Below, piece after piece: positions 1 to 8,811 of a stretch of 64,000 bases of DNA. Made by a program: the position numbers and the translations under genes. This DNA comes from Erythrobacter sp. (GTDB lineage: Bacteria > Pseudomonadota > Alphaproteobacteria > Sphingomonadales > Sphingomonadaceae), in contig JAHEAV010000002.1 in the NCBI GenBank assembly GCA_024642565.1, forward strand, positions 123,317 to 187,316. Reading direction: 5' to 3'. Below the pieces are notes generated by a model. That model did no database searches. It was not told the origin of the DNA and saw only the letters and a list, made by a program, of their open reading frames with translations. Position 1 is the stretch's first letter; each line of letters starts with the position of its first letter.

Positions 1-488
1 CGCAGCCGCACGCGTTGCTGGATTGTGGGATCGCGCCGGATCGGGCGGGTCACGACAATCAGTGATCGTGCGCTAACGCCTTGCCCTTCCAGAATTTCGC
101 GCAAATTCCTCTCCAGTCGCGGATCACGGTGTTCGCCCGGCTGGATTTCGAAATCCATTACCCGCTCGGCCCTGATCGAAAAGGGCAGGCCCTGGGCCGA
201 GGCAGCACGTTCGCGCCCGCCGTTATCCGTGAAAGGCGCGGCACGCTTGCCTGCGCCCTGTATCGCGTTTCGGTCGGGCTCGCGCCATGGCCTTTGGCGA
301 TCGCTCTGCGGCGCGCTAACCAGTCGGAACGCCGCTGCATTCAGAATTGCCTGATCGCGCCGGGTTTCGGATGCCCGGTAGAGCAGCACAGTGGAGATTG
401 ATTGCGCCACCAGCAGCGCCAGCGCCAGTGCGAGCAGCATCTGGCCAAGCAGGCTTCGCGGCCACAGGCGCGGCTTGGGCCAAGGCAT
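1..488 (-). CDS. Sensor histidine kinase, N-terminal part (runs off the window)
   Basis: The frame begins MPWPKPRLWPRSLLGQML and continues about 162 codons to the window edge without a stop. A basic N-terminus is followed by one membrane segment (about residues 13-33), then a polar, probably periplasmic stretch rich in Arg, Asp and Gly. No HAMP, HisKA or ATPase domain is visible yet. The start lies 2 bases after the stop of the response regulator, so the two are almost certainly one transcript, and this pairing is the main reason for calling it a kinase. It is inferred to be the cognate sensor of that regulator. The ligand is unknown. Confidence 0.75.
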   Translation of the reverse strand, partial: MPWPKPRLWPRSLLGQMLLALALALLVAQSISTVLLYRASETRRDQAILNAAAFRLVSAPQSDRQRPWREPDRNAIQGAGKRAAPFTDNGGRERAASAQGLPFSIRAERVMDFEIQPGEHRDPRLERNLREILEGQGVSARSLIVVTRPIRRDPTIQQRVRL

Positions 489-490
489 GA

Positions 491-1225
491 TCAGTGTGTT
501 TCCTGGCCTAAGCGCCGGACATCGGCCGCCAGGCGGTATCCGCCGCCGCGCACGGTTTGGATGATTTCCGGATTGCGACTGTCCACTTCGATCTTGCGCC
601 GCAAGCGGCTGATCTGGTTGTCCACGGCACGGTCGAACATGTGGGCTTCGCGTCCTTGCACCATGTCGAGCAGCCGGTCCCGGTCGAGCACCTGACGGGG
701 ATGATCCAGGAATGCGCGGAGCAGACGGTATTCGGCAGTGGAAATGGCGACCATAGCGCCTTCTGGGTCGGTCAGGCGGCGTTTCAGCGGGTCAAGTTGC
801 CAGCCTTCAAACGCATAGAGGTTGCTTTCTTCGACCGGCACCGGCGGGCGTTGGGCACGGCGAAGCACGGACCGGATACGCGCGACCAGCTCGCGCGGTT
901 CGAACGGTTTGACGACATAATCGTCAGCCCCGATCTCAAGGCCGATAATCCGGTCGGTGGGCTCGCTCTTGGCCGTCAGCAGGATCACCGGCAGGCCGCG
1001 TGCCTCAATCAGATGGCGGCAAAGCGAGAGGCCGTCTTCCCCTGGCATCATGATGTCGAGCAGGACCAGATCGGGCAGGAATTCCAGCAACTGGCTGCGG
1101 GCCGCCGCCGCGCTTACCGCTTCCTGTACGGCGAACCCCTGGCGCGAAAGATATTCGGCCAGGGGTTCGCGCAGGATCCGCTCGTCATCGACCAGCAGGA
1201 TGCGGGTAGGTGTTTCTTCGGTCAT
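491..1225 (-). CDS. OmpR-family response regulator
   Basis: This is a two-domain regulator of about 244 residues. The receiver domain (about 8-122) has the acidic pair D13/D14, phospho-acceptor D57 in LLDIMMP, T84 and K106 in VVKPFE. The C-terminal winged helix has the usual DRAVDNQISRLRRKIE and RGGGYRL signatures. I chose the ATG giving MTEETPTRILLVDDE; an in-frame TTG at 1261 would add 12 residues. It is flanked on the same strand by an EF-hand protein upstream and a histidine kinase downstream. It should bind tandem direct repeats; such repeats (TGCGACAATT twice) lie upstream of the EF-hand gene, suggesting autoregulation (inference). Confidence 0.93.
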   Translation of the reverse strand: MTEETPTRILLVDDERILREPLAEYLSRQGFAVQEAVSAAAARSQLLEFLPDLVLLDIMMPGEDGLSLCRHLIEARGLPVILLTAKSEPTDRIIGLEIGADDYVVKPFEPRELVARIRSVLRRAQRPPVPVEESNLYAFEGWQLDPLKRRLTDPEGAMVAISTAEYRLLRAFLDHPRQVLDRDRLLDMVQGREAHMFDRAVDNQISRLRRKIEVDSRNPEIIQTVRGGGYRLAADVRRLGQETH

Positions 1226-1276
1226 CTCTTGAACACGCCTACCCGCCTCCGGTTGCTGCAATCAAGCTTGGGCTGA

Positions 1277-1939
1277 TCAGTTGGCTGGCGGTTTCGCAGC
1301 TTTGCGCTCGGCCATTCCAGCTTGCCGCTTGGCTTGCCATTCGGCCCGCTTTGCGTCGTGCGCGGCCTTGCGTTCTTCGGCAGTCACGCGGCCATCCTTA
1401 TTGGCATCTTCTTGCGTGAAGCGGGCAGTGGCAGCGGCGTCGAATTCCGCCTTGCTGATCGATTTGTCACCGTTGGTGTCTGCCTGGGCCAGCATATGCA
1501 TCATTTCGCCGCCCTTGCGGCCCCGGTGCCCGCGCTTGCCATGTTCGCCGCTGGCCATCTTGTGCGGGCCGCGCTTTTCCATGCCTTCGCCCCGCGTGCC
1601 GCGCTCTTTACGCTGCTTGCGCATCTCGGCACGCTTTTCGCCGCGCATGTCATGGGCGGCATCCAGTTCTTGCGGCGACAATTGGCCATTGCCGTCCGTA
1701 TCCATGCTGGCAAATCGTTCCGCCTTCTTTGCCTCGCGGTCCGCCGCGTTGACCGCGCCATCCTGATTGATGTCCATTCTGGCAAACATCTGGTCAACAT
1801 GGGCAGCGTGTTCGGCTTGGGTGATTACACCGTCCCCATCGGCATCAGGGCCGTGGCCCTTGTGGTTGTGGGCGTTGGCGATGCTTCCCGTAAACAGTGC
1901 CATGGCGGCTGCGGAGAGGGTTAGGGTCAATTTGCGCAT
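1277..1939 (-). CDS. Secreted EF-hand calcium-binding protein
   Basis: A protein of about 220 residues with a signal peptide (residues 1-23, ending SIANA) and five EF-hand-like loops, for example DADGDGVITQAE at 32-43, DINQDGAVNAAD, DTDGNGQLSPQE, DTNGDKSISKAE and DANKDGRVTAEE. A Lys/Arg/Gly/His-rich linker separates the first three loops from the last two. I used the ATG giving MRKLTLTLSAA because GGAG lies 9 bases upstream; an ATG five codons earlier lacks this. As the first gene before a two-component system it may be a periplasmic metal buffer, accessory sensor or target of that system. This role is inferred from position only. Confidence 0.85.
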   Translation of the reverse strand: MRKLTLTLSAAAMALFTGSIANAHNHKGHGPDADGDGVITQAEHAAHVDQMFARMDINQDGAVNAADREAKKAERFASMDTDGNGQLSPQELDAAHDMRGEKRAEMRKQRKERGTRGEGMEKRGPHKMASGEHGKRGHRGRKGGEMMHMLAQADTNGDKSISKAEFDAAATARFTQEDANKDGRVTAEERKAAHDAKRAEWQAKRQAGMAERKAAKPPAN

Positions 1940-2035
1940 AATAGAAAGCTCCATTGGATCGGTTTAAGAGCTGCGGGACGCCCGTGCGGGCGGGAGGGAA
2001 AACCTGTCGAGGCATCGCCGCAGCTCACAAATGAC

Positions 2036-2099
2036 CTTATAGGGGCGCTTTGTCGCACCTTTATCCCGATGAACCGCTGAATTGTCGCAAATTGTCGCA
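2036..2099 (-). promoter_or_regulatory. Putative response-regulator operator and promoter of the EF-hand/two-component operon
   Basis: On the minus strand two perfect tandem copies of TGCGACAATT (2099-2080) are followed 22 bases later by a third copy, TGCGACAAA (2057-2049), which sits where a -35 element would be, upstream of a TATAAG -10-like hexamer (2041-2036). There is no good -35 hexamer. Direct repeats with a 10-base period next to a weak -35 are the usual layout for an OmpR-family activator. That the downstream regulator binds here is an inference. Confidence 0.5.
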
Positions 2100-2166
2100 T
2101 GATTGCGCGTGCGTTCATGCATGGGAAATCTCGCATGACCGGCCCCGCCGCCAAATCGGTCCGGAG

Positions 2167-2544
2167 TTATTGCCCCGACATGATGAAGGCGTTTAGCTTG
2201 TTTCCGTCAGGATCGCGAAAATAGGCCGCATAGAACCCACCGTCACCGCGGGCCCCTGGTGCGCCTTCATCCGTGCCGCCATGCGCCAGGGCAAGGTCAT
2301 AAAGCCGCTGGACCTGTTCCTTGCTGTCGGCTTCCAGCGCAACCATCACCCCGTTGCCAACCGTGGCCGCATTACCATCAAACGGTACGGTTGCCGCCAC
2401 ACCGGCCCCGCCGCCCATTTTGCCCCAGGCGATGAAGGTTTCGAATTCCATCATCCGGCCAACGCCCATCTCCGCCGCAATAACGTCATAGAATTTCGCG
2501 GCACGTTCGAGATCATTGGTTCCGACTGTTACATATCCGATCAT
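2167..2544 (-). CDS. VOC (glyoxalase/bleomycin-resistance fold) family protein
   Basis: A 125-residue single-domain protein beginning MIGYVTVGTNDLERAAKFYD, the typical first beta-alpha unit of the vicinal oxygen chelate superfamily, and ending with FRDPDGNKLNAF, the conserved last strand. It resembles the small lactoylglutathione-lyase-like proteins annotated widely in proteobacteria. The substrate and any metal are not predictable from the sequence. The ATG at 2544 was preferred over the in-frame GTG at 2547 because AGGAG lies 6 bases before it. The gene stands alone between the EF-hand operon and aminopeptidase P, all on the minus strand. Confidence 0.85.
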   Translation of the reverse strand: MIGYVTVGTNDLERAAKFYDVIAAEMGVGRMMEFETFIAWGKMGGGAGVAATVPFDGNAATVGNGVMVALEADSKEQVQRLYDLALAHGGTDEGAPGARGDGGFYAAYFRDPDGNKLNAFIMSGQ

Positions 2545-2607
2545 CACACTCTCCTTGGCTTGAAACGACTCGTAAAGTGGAAGAACAATACAAGAACAAA
2601 TAAGGCG

Positions 2608-4425
2608 CTACAAGGGTTCGCATCCCATCAGCATCCAGGCCAGCGCTTCCCCCTCCAATTGCGGAGCAAGAATTTCACGCGTCCGGGCATGATAGGCGTT
2701 CCACCAGGCCTTTTCCTCTGGAGTCAGCAGCGACACATCCACCAAAGTCCGGTCGATCGGCACAAAGGTGAGGGTTTCGAAGCCGAAGTAATCGCCTTCT
2801 GCCCCGGCAATATCGCGCGGCTCCACCAGCACCAGATTCTCGATCCTGATCCCGTATGCGCCTTGCTTGTAATAGCCCGGCTCATTGGAAAGGAACATTC
2901 CGGCTTGCAGCGGTTCGCCGGTTCCTGCCTGCGCGCCCGAAGCCTTGGCAATGCGCTGCGGCCCTTCGTGGACGGACAGGAAGCTGCCGACGCCGTGACC
3001 GGTGCCATGGGCGTAATCGACGCCTGCCTGCCACAGATATTGCCGGGCGAAACTGTCCAGCGCGCCGCCCGGCGTTCCTTCAGGGAAAACCGCCGTCGCA
3101 ATCGCGATATGACCTTTCAGAACGCGGGTGTTGCGATCCTTGACCTCGGCTGGTGGGGCGGCCAAATCACCATTCCCCCCGATCCACACCGTGCGGGTTA
3201 TGTCGGTCGTGCCGTCGGCATATTGGCCGCCGGAATCGACCAGATAGACGCTTCCCGGAGCAATCGGGATATTGCTGTCCTCGTCCACCCGGTAATGCGG
3301 CAGGGCCGCATGCGGGCCGGCGGCAGAAATCGTGTCGAAGGACAAGTCCCGCAAGGCGCCGGTTTCTTCGCGGAAGGCGCGCAGCCTGGCAGCAGCGGAC
3401 AATTCCGTTTCGCCGCCTTTGGGCGCTTCCACCGACAGCCAGTGCAGGAACCTGGTAACCGCCGCCCCGTCACGCGCCTGGGCATCGCGGTGCCCTTGCT
3501 GTTCGACAGGATTCTTGACCGCTTTGGGTAGCAGCACCGGATCGCGGGCAGACACGACATTGGCTCCGCCATTCTCGAGAAGCTGGAAAATTGCGGCTAC
3601 CCCGCTTTCGGGATCGACGGCGACCTTCTGGCCCTTCATCTGGGCAAGCGCGTGGTCAAAACTGTCGCGCGGGCGGATCGTTACCGCATTGCCCAAATGC
3701 TGCTTCAATTCTGGCGTAACCTTTTCCGGTGCGATGAACAGTTCGGCCGTTCCGTCGCAATGGGCCAGCACATACGAAAGCGCCACCGGCGTCCGTTCCA
3801 CATCGGACCCGCGGATGTTGAGCAGCCATGCAATCGAATCCAGTGCACCGATAACCGCTGCGTCCAGCCCTTCGGACTTCAGCCAGTCGGCAACCAGCGC
3901 ACGCTTGGTCGCGCTCGATTGGCCGGTATTGCGGCTGTCATGGACCAGGGCAACGGCATCGGAAGGTTCGGGCCGATCAGACCAAACTGCGTCCACCGGA
4001 TTGCTATCCACCGCTACCAGTTCGGCACCGATCTTTTCCAGGGCCGTCGCCAGACTTTGCGCCCAATTGCGGGTGTGCAGCCAGGGATCGTAACCGATGC
4101 GTGCGCCCTTTGCGGCATTGGCGGCAATCCATTGGCCGATCGTATCTTTGGGAACCTGACAATAATCGTAGAGCTGGCCATCGACCTGATCGCGCACCTG
4201 CACCGTGTAGCGCCCGTCCACAAACATCGCTGCCTTGTTCGGCAAAACCGCTGCCGTGCCTGCCGAACCGCCGAAACCGGTCAGCCACGCCAATCGCTGC
4301 GCATAGGCGCCGACATATTCGGACATATGTTCGTCCGAAATCGGGATTATGAACCCATCCAGCCCCCTGCGTTTCAATTCCTCGCGCAGTGCGTGGAGGC
4401 GGGCTTCGTGCGTTTGCATCAGCAT
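2608..4425 (-). CDS. pepP: Xaa-Pro aminopeptidase, M24B family
   Basis: A 605-residue three-domain aminopeptidase P of the long (about 600 residue) type, removing N-terminal residues that precede proline. The C-terminal pita-bread domain has the dimetal ligands: D397 and D408 in VDSGGQYADGTTDIT, H477 in HGTGHGVG, then Glu in SNEPGYY and in GIRIENL. Two creatinase-like domains precede it. I start at MLMQTHEARLHALREEL, where AGGA lies 8 bases upstream. The open frame continues 40 codons further upstream, but that part runs into the divergent oligopeptidase gene. No signal peptide is visible, so it is cytosolic. It shares a 37-base divergent gap with another proline-specific peptidase. Confidence 0.95.
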   Translation of the reverse strand: MLMQTHEARLHALREELKRRGLDGFIIPISDEHMSEYVGAYAQRLAWLTGFGGSAGTAAVLPNKAAMFVDGRYTVQVRDQVDGQLYDYCQVPKDTIGQWIAANAAKGARIGYDPWLHTRNWAQSLATALEKIGAELVAVDSNPVDAVWSDRPEPSDAVALVHDSRNTGQSSATKRALVADWLKSEGLDAAVIGALDSIAWLLNIRGSDVERTPVALSYVLAHCDGTAELFIAPEKVTPELKQHLGNAVTIRPRDSFDHALAQMKGQKVAVDPESGVAAIFQLLENGGANVVSARDPVLLPKAVKNPVEQQGHRDAQARDGAAVTRFLHWLSVEAPKGGETELSAAARLRAFREETGALRDLSFDTISAAGPHAALPHYRVDEDSNIPIAPGSVYLVDSGGQYADGTTDITRTVWIGGNGDLAAPPAEVKDRNTRVLKGHIAIATAVFPEGTPGGALDSFARQYLWQAGVDYAHGTGHGVGSFLSVHEGPQRIAKASGAQAGTGEPLQAGMFLSNEPGYYKQGAYGIRIENLVLVEPRDIAGAEGDYFGFETLTFVPIDRTLVDVSLLTPEEKAWWNAYHARTREILAPQLEGEALAWMLMGCEPL

Positions 4426-4462
4426 GGTTGCGGTCCTTTCCACTCCCACATAGAGCGCGCTT

Positions 4463-6535
4463 ATGACCAATTCCAGCATTGCCGTTCCAGCCAGCCCGCC
4501 CACCGCGCAAAAAAAGCTGTCTTCTGTCACCCACCACGGGATCACGGTGACCGATGATTATGCCTGGTTGCGCGACCCCGGTTACCCCGTTGTGGAGGAC
4601 AACGAAGTGCTCGCGCATCTGGCAGCGGAGAATGCGTGGTTCGAAGCGCGTATGGCCCCGCACCAGCCCCTGGTGGACAGTTTGTTCAAGGAAATGCGGG
4701 CCCGGATCAAGGAAGCCGATGCTTCTGTACCCCAGAAGGATGGCGACTGGCTTTACTGGGTCGAATTTGAAGAGGGTGCCGAATACCGCAAGTGGTGGCG
4801 CAAACCGGTCAGCGGCGGCGATAGCCAGTTGATCCTCGATGAACCGGCCTTGGCCGAAGGGAAGGAATATTTCCGCCTTGGCGCGCTGGCCGTAAGCAAG
4901 GACGGGACCAAGCTCGCCTATTCAATCGATGATAACGGCTCGGAGCGTTTTACTGCGCGGGTCAAGGATCTGGCAACGGGCACCATGCTGGCCGACGAGA
5001 TCCCCGGAACCCTTTCCTCACTGGTGTGGTGCGCCGATGATCGGGCTCTCGTCTACAGCCTCGCCAATGAAAACTGGCGCACCGATAATGCGCGGCTTCA
5101 TTGGCTTGGCCAGCCGATTGCCAAGGATGTTGAGCTTTATCATGAAGATGACGAGGGCTTTCGCGTTGGGGCCTCGCTATCCGCCAACGAAAAGTGGATT
5201 GTGATCTCGGTGGGCGATCATGAAACAGGCGAAACAAGATTGATCCCCGCGCATGATCCGCTGGCGGCGCCAATGCTGGTGAAGCCGCGGCAAAAGGGGG
5301 TCGAATATGATGTCGACGAACGTGAAGATATTCTCTTCATTCTGGCCAATGACACACATGAAAATTTCCGCCTCGCCACCGCGCCGCTTGGCGATCCGGA
5401 CCAGTGGACCACGCTGATTGAAGGCAGCGATGAATTCTACCTCACCGGCTTCGAACTGTTTCGGGATTTCTACGTGGTGGAAGGCCGGGTGGGCGGCCTC
5501 GACCGTATCGAGCTTCGTTATTACGACGATCCGGCCCGGATAGAGCCCATCGTTTTTCCCGAAGCCAGTTACAGCGCGGGACTTGGCGATAATCGCGAAT
5601 GGCATATGGAAAAACTGCGGCTGTCTTATGAAAGCATGGTCAGCCCCGGAACTGTCTATGATTACGACGTTTCGGCCAAAACCCTTGAAACGCTGAAGGT
5701 GCAGGAAATTCCTTCCGGTTACGATGCCAGCCTTTACACAACAGAACGGCTGGACATTACCGCGCGCGACGGGACGAAGGTGCCAGTAAGCCTTGTTTAT
5801 CGCAAGGATCGGCCAAATCCTGGGCCCCTGCATCTCTACGGTTATGGGGCCTATGGGATCGCGATCGAACCAGGTTTTTCGACCTCGCGGCTCAGTCTGG
5901 TGGATCGCGGCTTTGCCTATGCCATCGCCCATATTCGCGGCGGGGACGACCTTGGCCGTGCCTGGTACAAGGCAGGAAAGCTGGAAAGCCGCAACAATGC
6001 CTTCACCGATTTCGTCGATGTGGCAAAGGGGCTGATCGATCATGGACTGACGCAGGCGGGCAGGATCAGCATTTCAGGCGGTTCGGCTGGCGGCGAATTG
6101 ATGGGCGCGGTGATCAATTCCGATCCCGATCTCTGGGGCGCAGTGGTGGCGCATGTTCCCTTTGTCGATGTGCTGGCGACAATGCTCGATGCAACGCTGC
6201 CGCTTACGCCGGGCGAATGGCCGGAATGGGGCAATCCGATCGAGGACCGGGCAGCCTTCCAATTGATCCAGTCTTACAGCCCCTATGACCAGGTGAAGGC
6301 GCAATCCTATCCACCGCTGCTGGTGACTGCCGGACTGAACGATCCACGCGTGACATATTGGGAGCCCGCCAAATGGGTTGCCAAATTGCGCGAGTTGAAG
6401 ACGGATGAGAATGAACTGCTGTTCAAAACCAATATGGGTGCAGGGCATGGCGGCAAATCGGGCCGCTTCGAAAGCCTTACCGAAACCGCGGAAGAATTTG
6501 CCTTCATCCTTTGGCAGATGGGTATGGCAGCGTGA
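4463..6535 (+). CDS. ptrB: Oligopeptidase B, S9A prolyl oligopeptidase family
   Basis: A 690-residue serine peptidase with an N-terminal beta-propeller (about 70-420) and a C-terminal alpha/beta-hydrolase domain. The nucleophile is S541 in GGSAGG, with D627 in LNDPRV and H662 in GAGHGGKSGR completing the triad; this spacing matches oligopeptidase B, which cuts small peptides after basic residues. No signal peptide is present, so it should be cytosolic. It lies divergently 37 bases from aminopeptidase P, and its stop overlaps the start of a thioesterase gene by four bases, suggesting translational coupling. Confidence 0.93.
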   Translation: MTNSSIAVPASPPTAQKKLSSVTHHGITVTDDYAWLRDPGYPVVEDNEVLAHLAAENAWFEARMAPHQPLVDSLFKEMRARIKEADASVPQKDGDWLYWVEFEEGAEYRKWWRKPVSGGDSQLILDEPALAEGKEYFRLGALAVSKDGTKLAYSIDDNGSERFTARVKDLATGTMLADEIPGTLSSLVWCADDRALVYSLANENWRTDNARLHWLGQPIAKDVELYHEDDEGFRVGASLSANEKWIVISVGDHETGETRLIPAHDPLAAPMLVKPRQKGVEYDVDEREDILFILANDTHENFRLATAPLGDPDQWTTLIEGSDEFYLTGFELFRDFYVVEGRVGGLDRIELRYYDDPARIEPIVFPEASYSAGLGDNREWHMEKLRLSYESMVSPGTVYDYDVSAKTLETLKVQEIPSGYDASLYTTERLDITARDGTKVPVSLVYRKDRPNPGPLHLYGYGAYGIAIEPGFSTSRLSLVDRGFAYAIAHIRGGDDLGRAWYKAGKLESRNNAFTDFVDVAKGLIDHGLTQAGRISISGGSAGGELMGAVINSDPDLWGAVVAHVPFVDVLATMLDATLPLTPGEWPEWGNPIEDRAAFQLIQSYSPYDQVKAQSYPPLLVTAGLNDPRVTYWEPAKWVAKLRELKTDENELLFKTNMGAGHGGKSGRFESLTETAEEFAFILWQMGMAA

Positions 6536-6969
6536 GCAACCGCTTCACTCAGGCATTTACGGCATTGCCAGAGCACATTGATGAATTGGGGCACGTCAAC
6601 AATGCGGTTTGGGTCAACTGGATTCAGGAATTGGCCACCGCGCACTGGATGGCTGTCGCCGCGCCAGAACATCAGGCGGCCTATGTCTGGGTCGTGACCC
6701 GGCACGAGATCGACTATCGCGGAAATATCGGTTTGGGCGAAAGCGTGATGGCCGAAACTTTCATCCCACACGGGCCAAGCGGCGCGCGGTTTGATCGCAG
6801 TGCCGAATTTCGCACCGTCAGTCCGGATGGGGCGGCAGGAAAGCTCATTGTGGCGGCCAAAACGACCTGGGCAATCATCGATCGCGCTACTGGCCGTATC
6901 CTGCGGGTTCCGGTGGATGTGACTATACCGTTCAGGCCCTTTGCCGCTGAGGTTTCCGGTAACGGCTGA
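6532..6969 (+). CDS. Acyl-CoA thioesterase, hotdog (4HBT) family
   Basis: A 145-residue hotdog-fold protein. Near the N-terminus DELGHVNNAVWVNWIQE matches the active-site region of YbgC/FadM-like 4-hydroxybenzoyl-CoA-type thioesterases, and HEIDYRG is the usual following strand. I chose GTG at 6532, which overlaps the oligopeptidase stop as GTGA; an ATG at 6511 would add seven residues inside the upstream gene. It probably hydrolyses acyl-CoA thioesters in the cytosol; the chain length is not predictable. It is convergent with the diguanylate cyclase gene, 44 bases away. Confidence 0.88.
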   Translation: MSNRFTQAFTALPEHIDELGHVNNAVWVNWIQELATAHWMAVAAPEHQAAYVWVVTRHEIDYRGNIGLGESVMAETFIPHGPSGARFDRSAEFRTVSPDGAAGKLIVAAKTTWAIIDRATGRILRVPVDVTIPFRPFAAEVSGNG

Positions 6970-7013
6970 TAAAGCGCCGCTGCCCCTATCCGCGCGGCCA
7001 GCTTGGTAAGTGC

Positions 7014-8738
7014 CTAGGCTGCCGCGCGTTTATCGTCCGATGCGCGCCGTCCATTGCGCCGCTCGCCAAATGTCTGCAGCCGCTCGCTCGCGGTCCGGTT
7101 TCGGCCATTGCGCTTGGCTTCGTAAAGCAGCCGGTCGCAATGCGCGAACAGCGTGGCAAAATCGGTTGTGGCCATGCGTGCGCCAGCCTGACTGACAACC
7201 CCCATGCTTGCCGTTACCATTCGGTCCAGGCCAGGCACGTCGCTCGCCACACGTAGGGTAATCGCATTGCGGCGCTGTTCGGCCCGCTCGATTGCAGCTT
7301 CACCGCGCAGCAAGAGCAGAAACTCCTCACCGCCCATGCGCACCGCTTCGGTGTCTTCGTCCGGGGCTAGTGCAGCAGCTGTCGCACGGAGGACCTCGTC
7401 ACCAACAGCATGGCCAAACGTGTCGTTGATGATCTTGAAACTGTCCAGATCGAGCAGTGCGACGGTATGGAAGCCTTTCGCATGGAAGCTGGCAAACAGG
7501 CTGTCCAGCGCCTTGCGATTGTGCAGGCCGGTCAACGGATCGCGAAATGCCTCAAGCCGCAATTGGTCGGCCCTGTCCACCGCAAAGTCCAACTGGCGGC
7601 GGATGGCCATGAATCGATGGGTTACCAACATTGAGGTAATGATCACTTCGAGCGCCAGAACCGGGAAGAGCACATGATCGACAATGGCAGGCGCGGTATA
7701 AAGCCCGGAATTGCGAACGGCCTTTTCGATCGCGACAATAACGATTGGCAGCCACGCAGCCAATTGAAAACGGGCGGCAACGCTGCCGCGCGCAATGGCA
7801 CGGTAAACCACCCAGGAGGTTAGGACGACCAGTGGGAGAAAGCTTGCCTCGCGCAGGTAAATCGACGTTTCGCGCAAGGCGTCGATTGGCAAAGCCAGAA
7901 GGCCGGTGACCAAGAATGTGCCAAGCGTTGCCACCAGAAGCATCTTGCGCGCGCTTCTACCGGCCGTCCATGGTTCCAGCACCGTGATCGTGAACATGCC
8001 CGAAGCTGCCACAGCGAATGTCTGGCTCAGCATCGTCAGAGTGGCGACCGTATCGCCCTTTACAGACGTAAATTCAAAAATCAGGCCGCTGTCACACAAG
8101 GCATAGACCAGCATCCCCATGGCAATGACCAGATGCCACAGCACGAAATTTTGTCGTAATACAGCGAAATAGGCCAGATTCAGCAATATTGGCGCCGCCA
8201 GAAGACCGATGGCCGCTGCCGTCAGCAGCAATATCTGTAAGCTCCATCGACCGTCAGAGCCTTGCGGCAAAAGCCGGGTTTCGGACAATGTCAGGCCAGA
8301 CCAGGGTTGATCGACCGCGACAACAATGCGCTGTGGCTGAAAGGGTGCCGCAGGTAGGGCCAGGCTCAGGAAGGGGCCAGCCGAATTCGGAGTGAGTTGG
8401 TCGTGCCGGAATATTCGGTCAATGTGTTCGCCATTCGCCCCGATAAGGGTGATCGCGATCTGGTCGAATCGACCGTTCCGCACCACCAGTTTTTCCGGTC
8501 CCGATGCGCTTGCACGATCAATCGCAAAGCTGAGCCACGTTCGCTCCGCAGCAGGGTTGTAGCCCCCTTGCAAGCAGCTCCACCGTCCTGGATCTTGCAA
8601 GACGCGGTCAAGATTTTCGTTCAGGGACCCGTTTGCATGGCATTTGACCGCCGTATTATACGCGTTGGCTGGCGCTGCTGCCAGAAGGCAAAGCAGCGCC
8701 AGCAATAGTGCGCGCAGGTATGAAGATAGCGGAGCCAT
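7014..8738 (-). CDS. Membrane diguanylate cyclase: 7TM sensor plus GGDEF
   Basis: A 574-residue protein with a signal peptide (about 1-26, ending APANA), an extracytoplasmic beta-rich domain (about 27-170), seven or eight hydrophobic helices (about 175-375) and a C-terminal GGDEF domain. This order is the 7TMR-DISM receptor architecture. The catalytic motif is GGEEF at 469-473, compatible with synthesis of c-di-GMP from GTP. The RxxD inhibitory site expected just before this motif is absent (the stretch reads DEDTEAVRM), so product feedback is probably lost. No phosphodiesterase gene is nearby. The stimulus is unknown. Confidence 0.9.
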   Translation of the reverse strand: MAPLSSYLRALLLALLCLLAAAPANAYNTAVKCHANGSLNENLDRVLQDPGRWSCLQGGYNPAAERTWLSFAIDRASASGPEKLVVRNGRFDQIAITLIGANGEHIDRIFRHDQLTPNSAGPFLSLALPAAPFQPQRIVVAVDQPWSGLTLSETRLLPQGSDGRWSLQILLLTAAAIGLLAAPILLNLAYFAVLRQNFVLWHLVIAMGMLVYALCDSGLIFEFTSVKGDTVATLTMLSQTFAVAASGMFTITVLEPWTAGRSARKMLLVATLGTFLVTGLLALPIDALRETSIYLREASFLPLVVLTSWVVYRAIARGSVAARFQLAAWLPIVIVAIEKAVRNSGLYTAPAIVDHVLFPVLALEVIITSMLVTHRFMAIRRQLDFAVDRADQLRLEAFRDPLTGLHNRKALDSLFASFHAKGFHTVALLDLDSFKIINDTFGHAVGDEVLRATAAALAPDEDTEAVRMGGEEFLLLLRGEAAIERAEQRRNAITLRVASDVPGLDRMVTASMGVVSQAGARMATTDFATLFAHCDRLLYEAKRNGRNRTASERLQTFGERRNGRRASDDKRAAA

Positions 8739-8811
8739 TGCCCCGCTCTTTACGCAAGCAGGCTTGTTGGAAGGTTAATTCCGAGACAATTGTTTTACGC
8801 CCAAAGCCAGC

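Noticed and set aside
1927..2154. A 75-codon minus-strand frame over the EF-hand promoter
   Set aside because: It covers the operator-like repeats and the start of the EF-hand gene in another frame; there is no Shine-Dalgarno sequence and no domain.
2281..3531. A 416-codon plus-strand frame opposite the VOC protein and aminopeptidase P genes
   Set aside because: An antisense shadow spanning two genes on the other strand; no motif was recognised.
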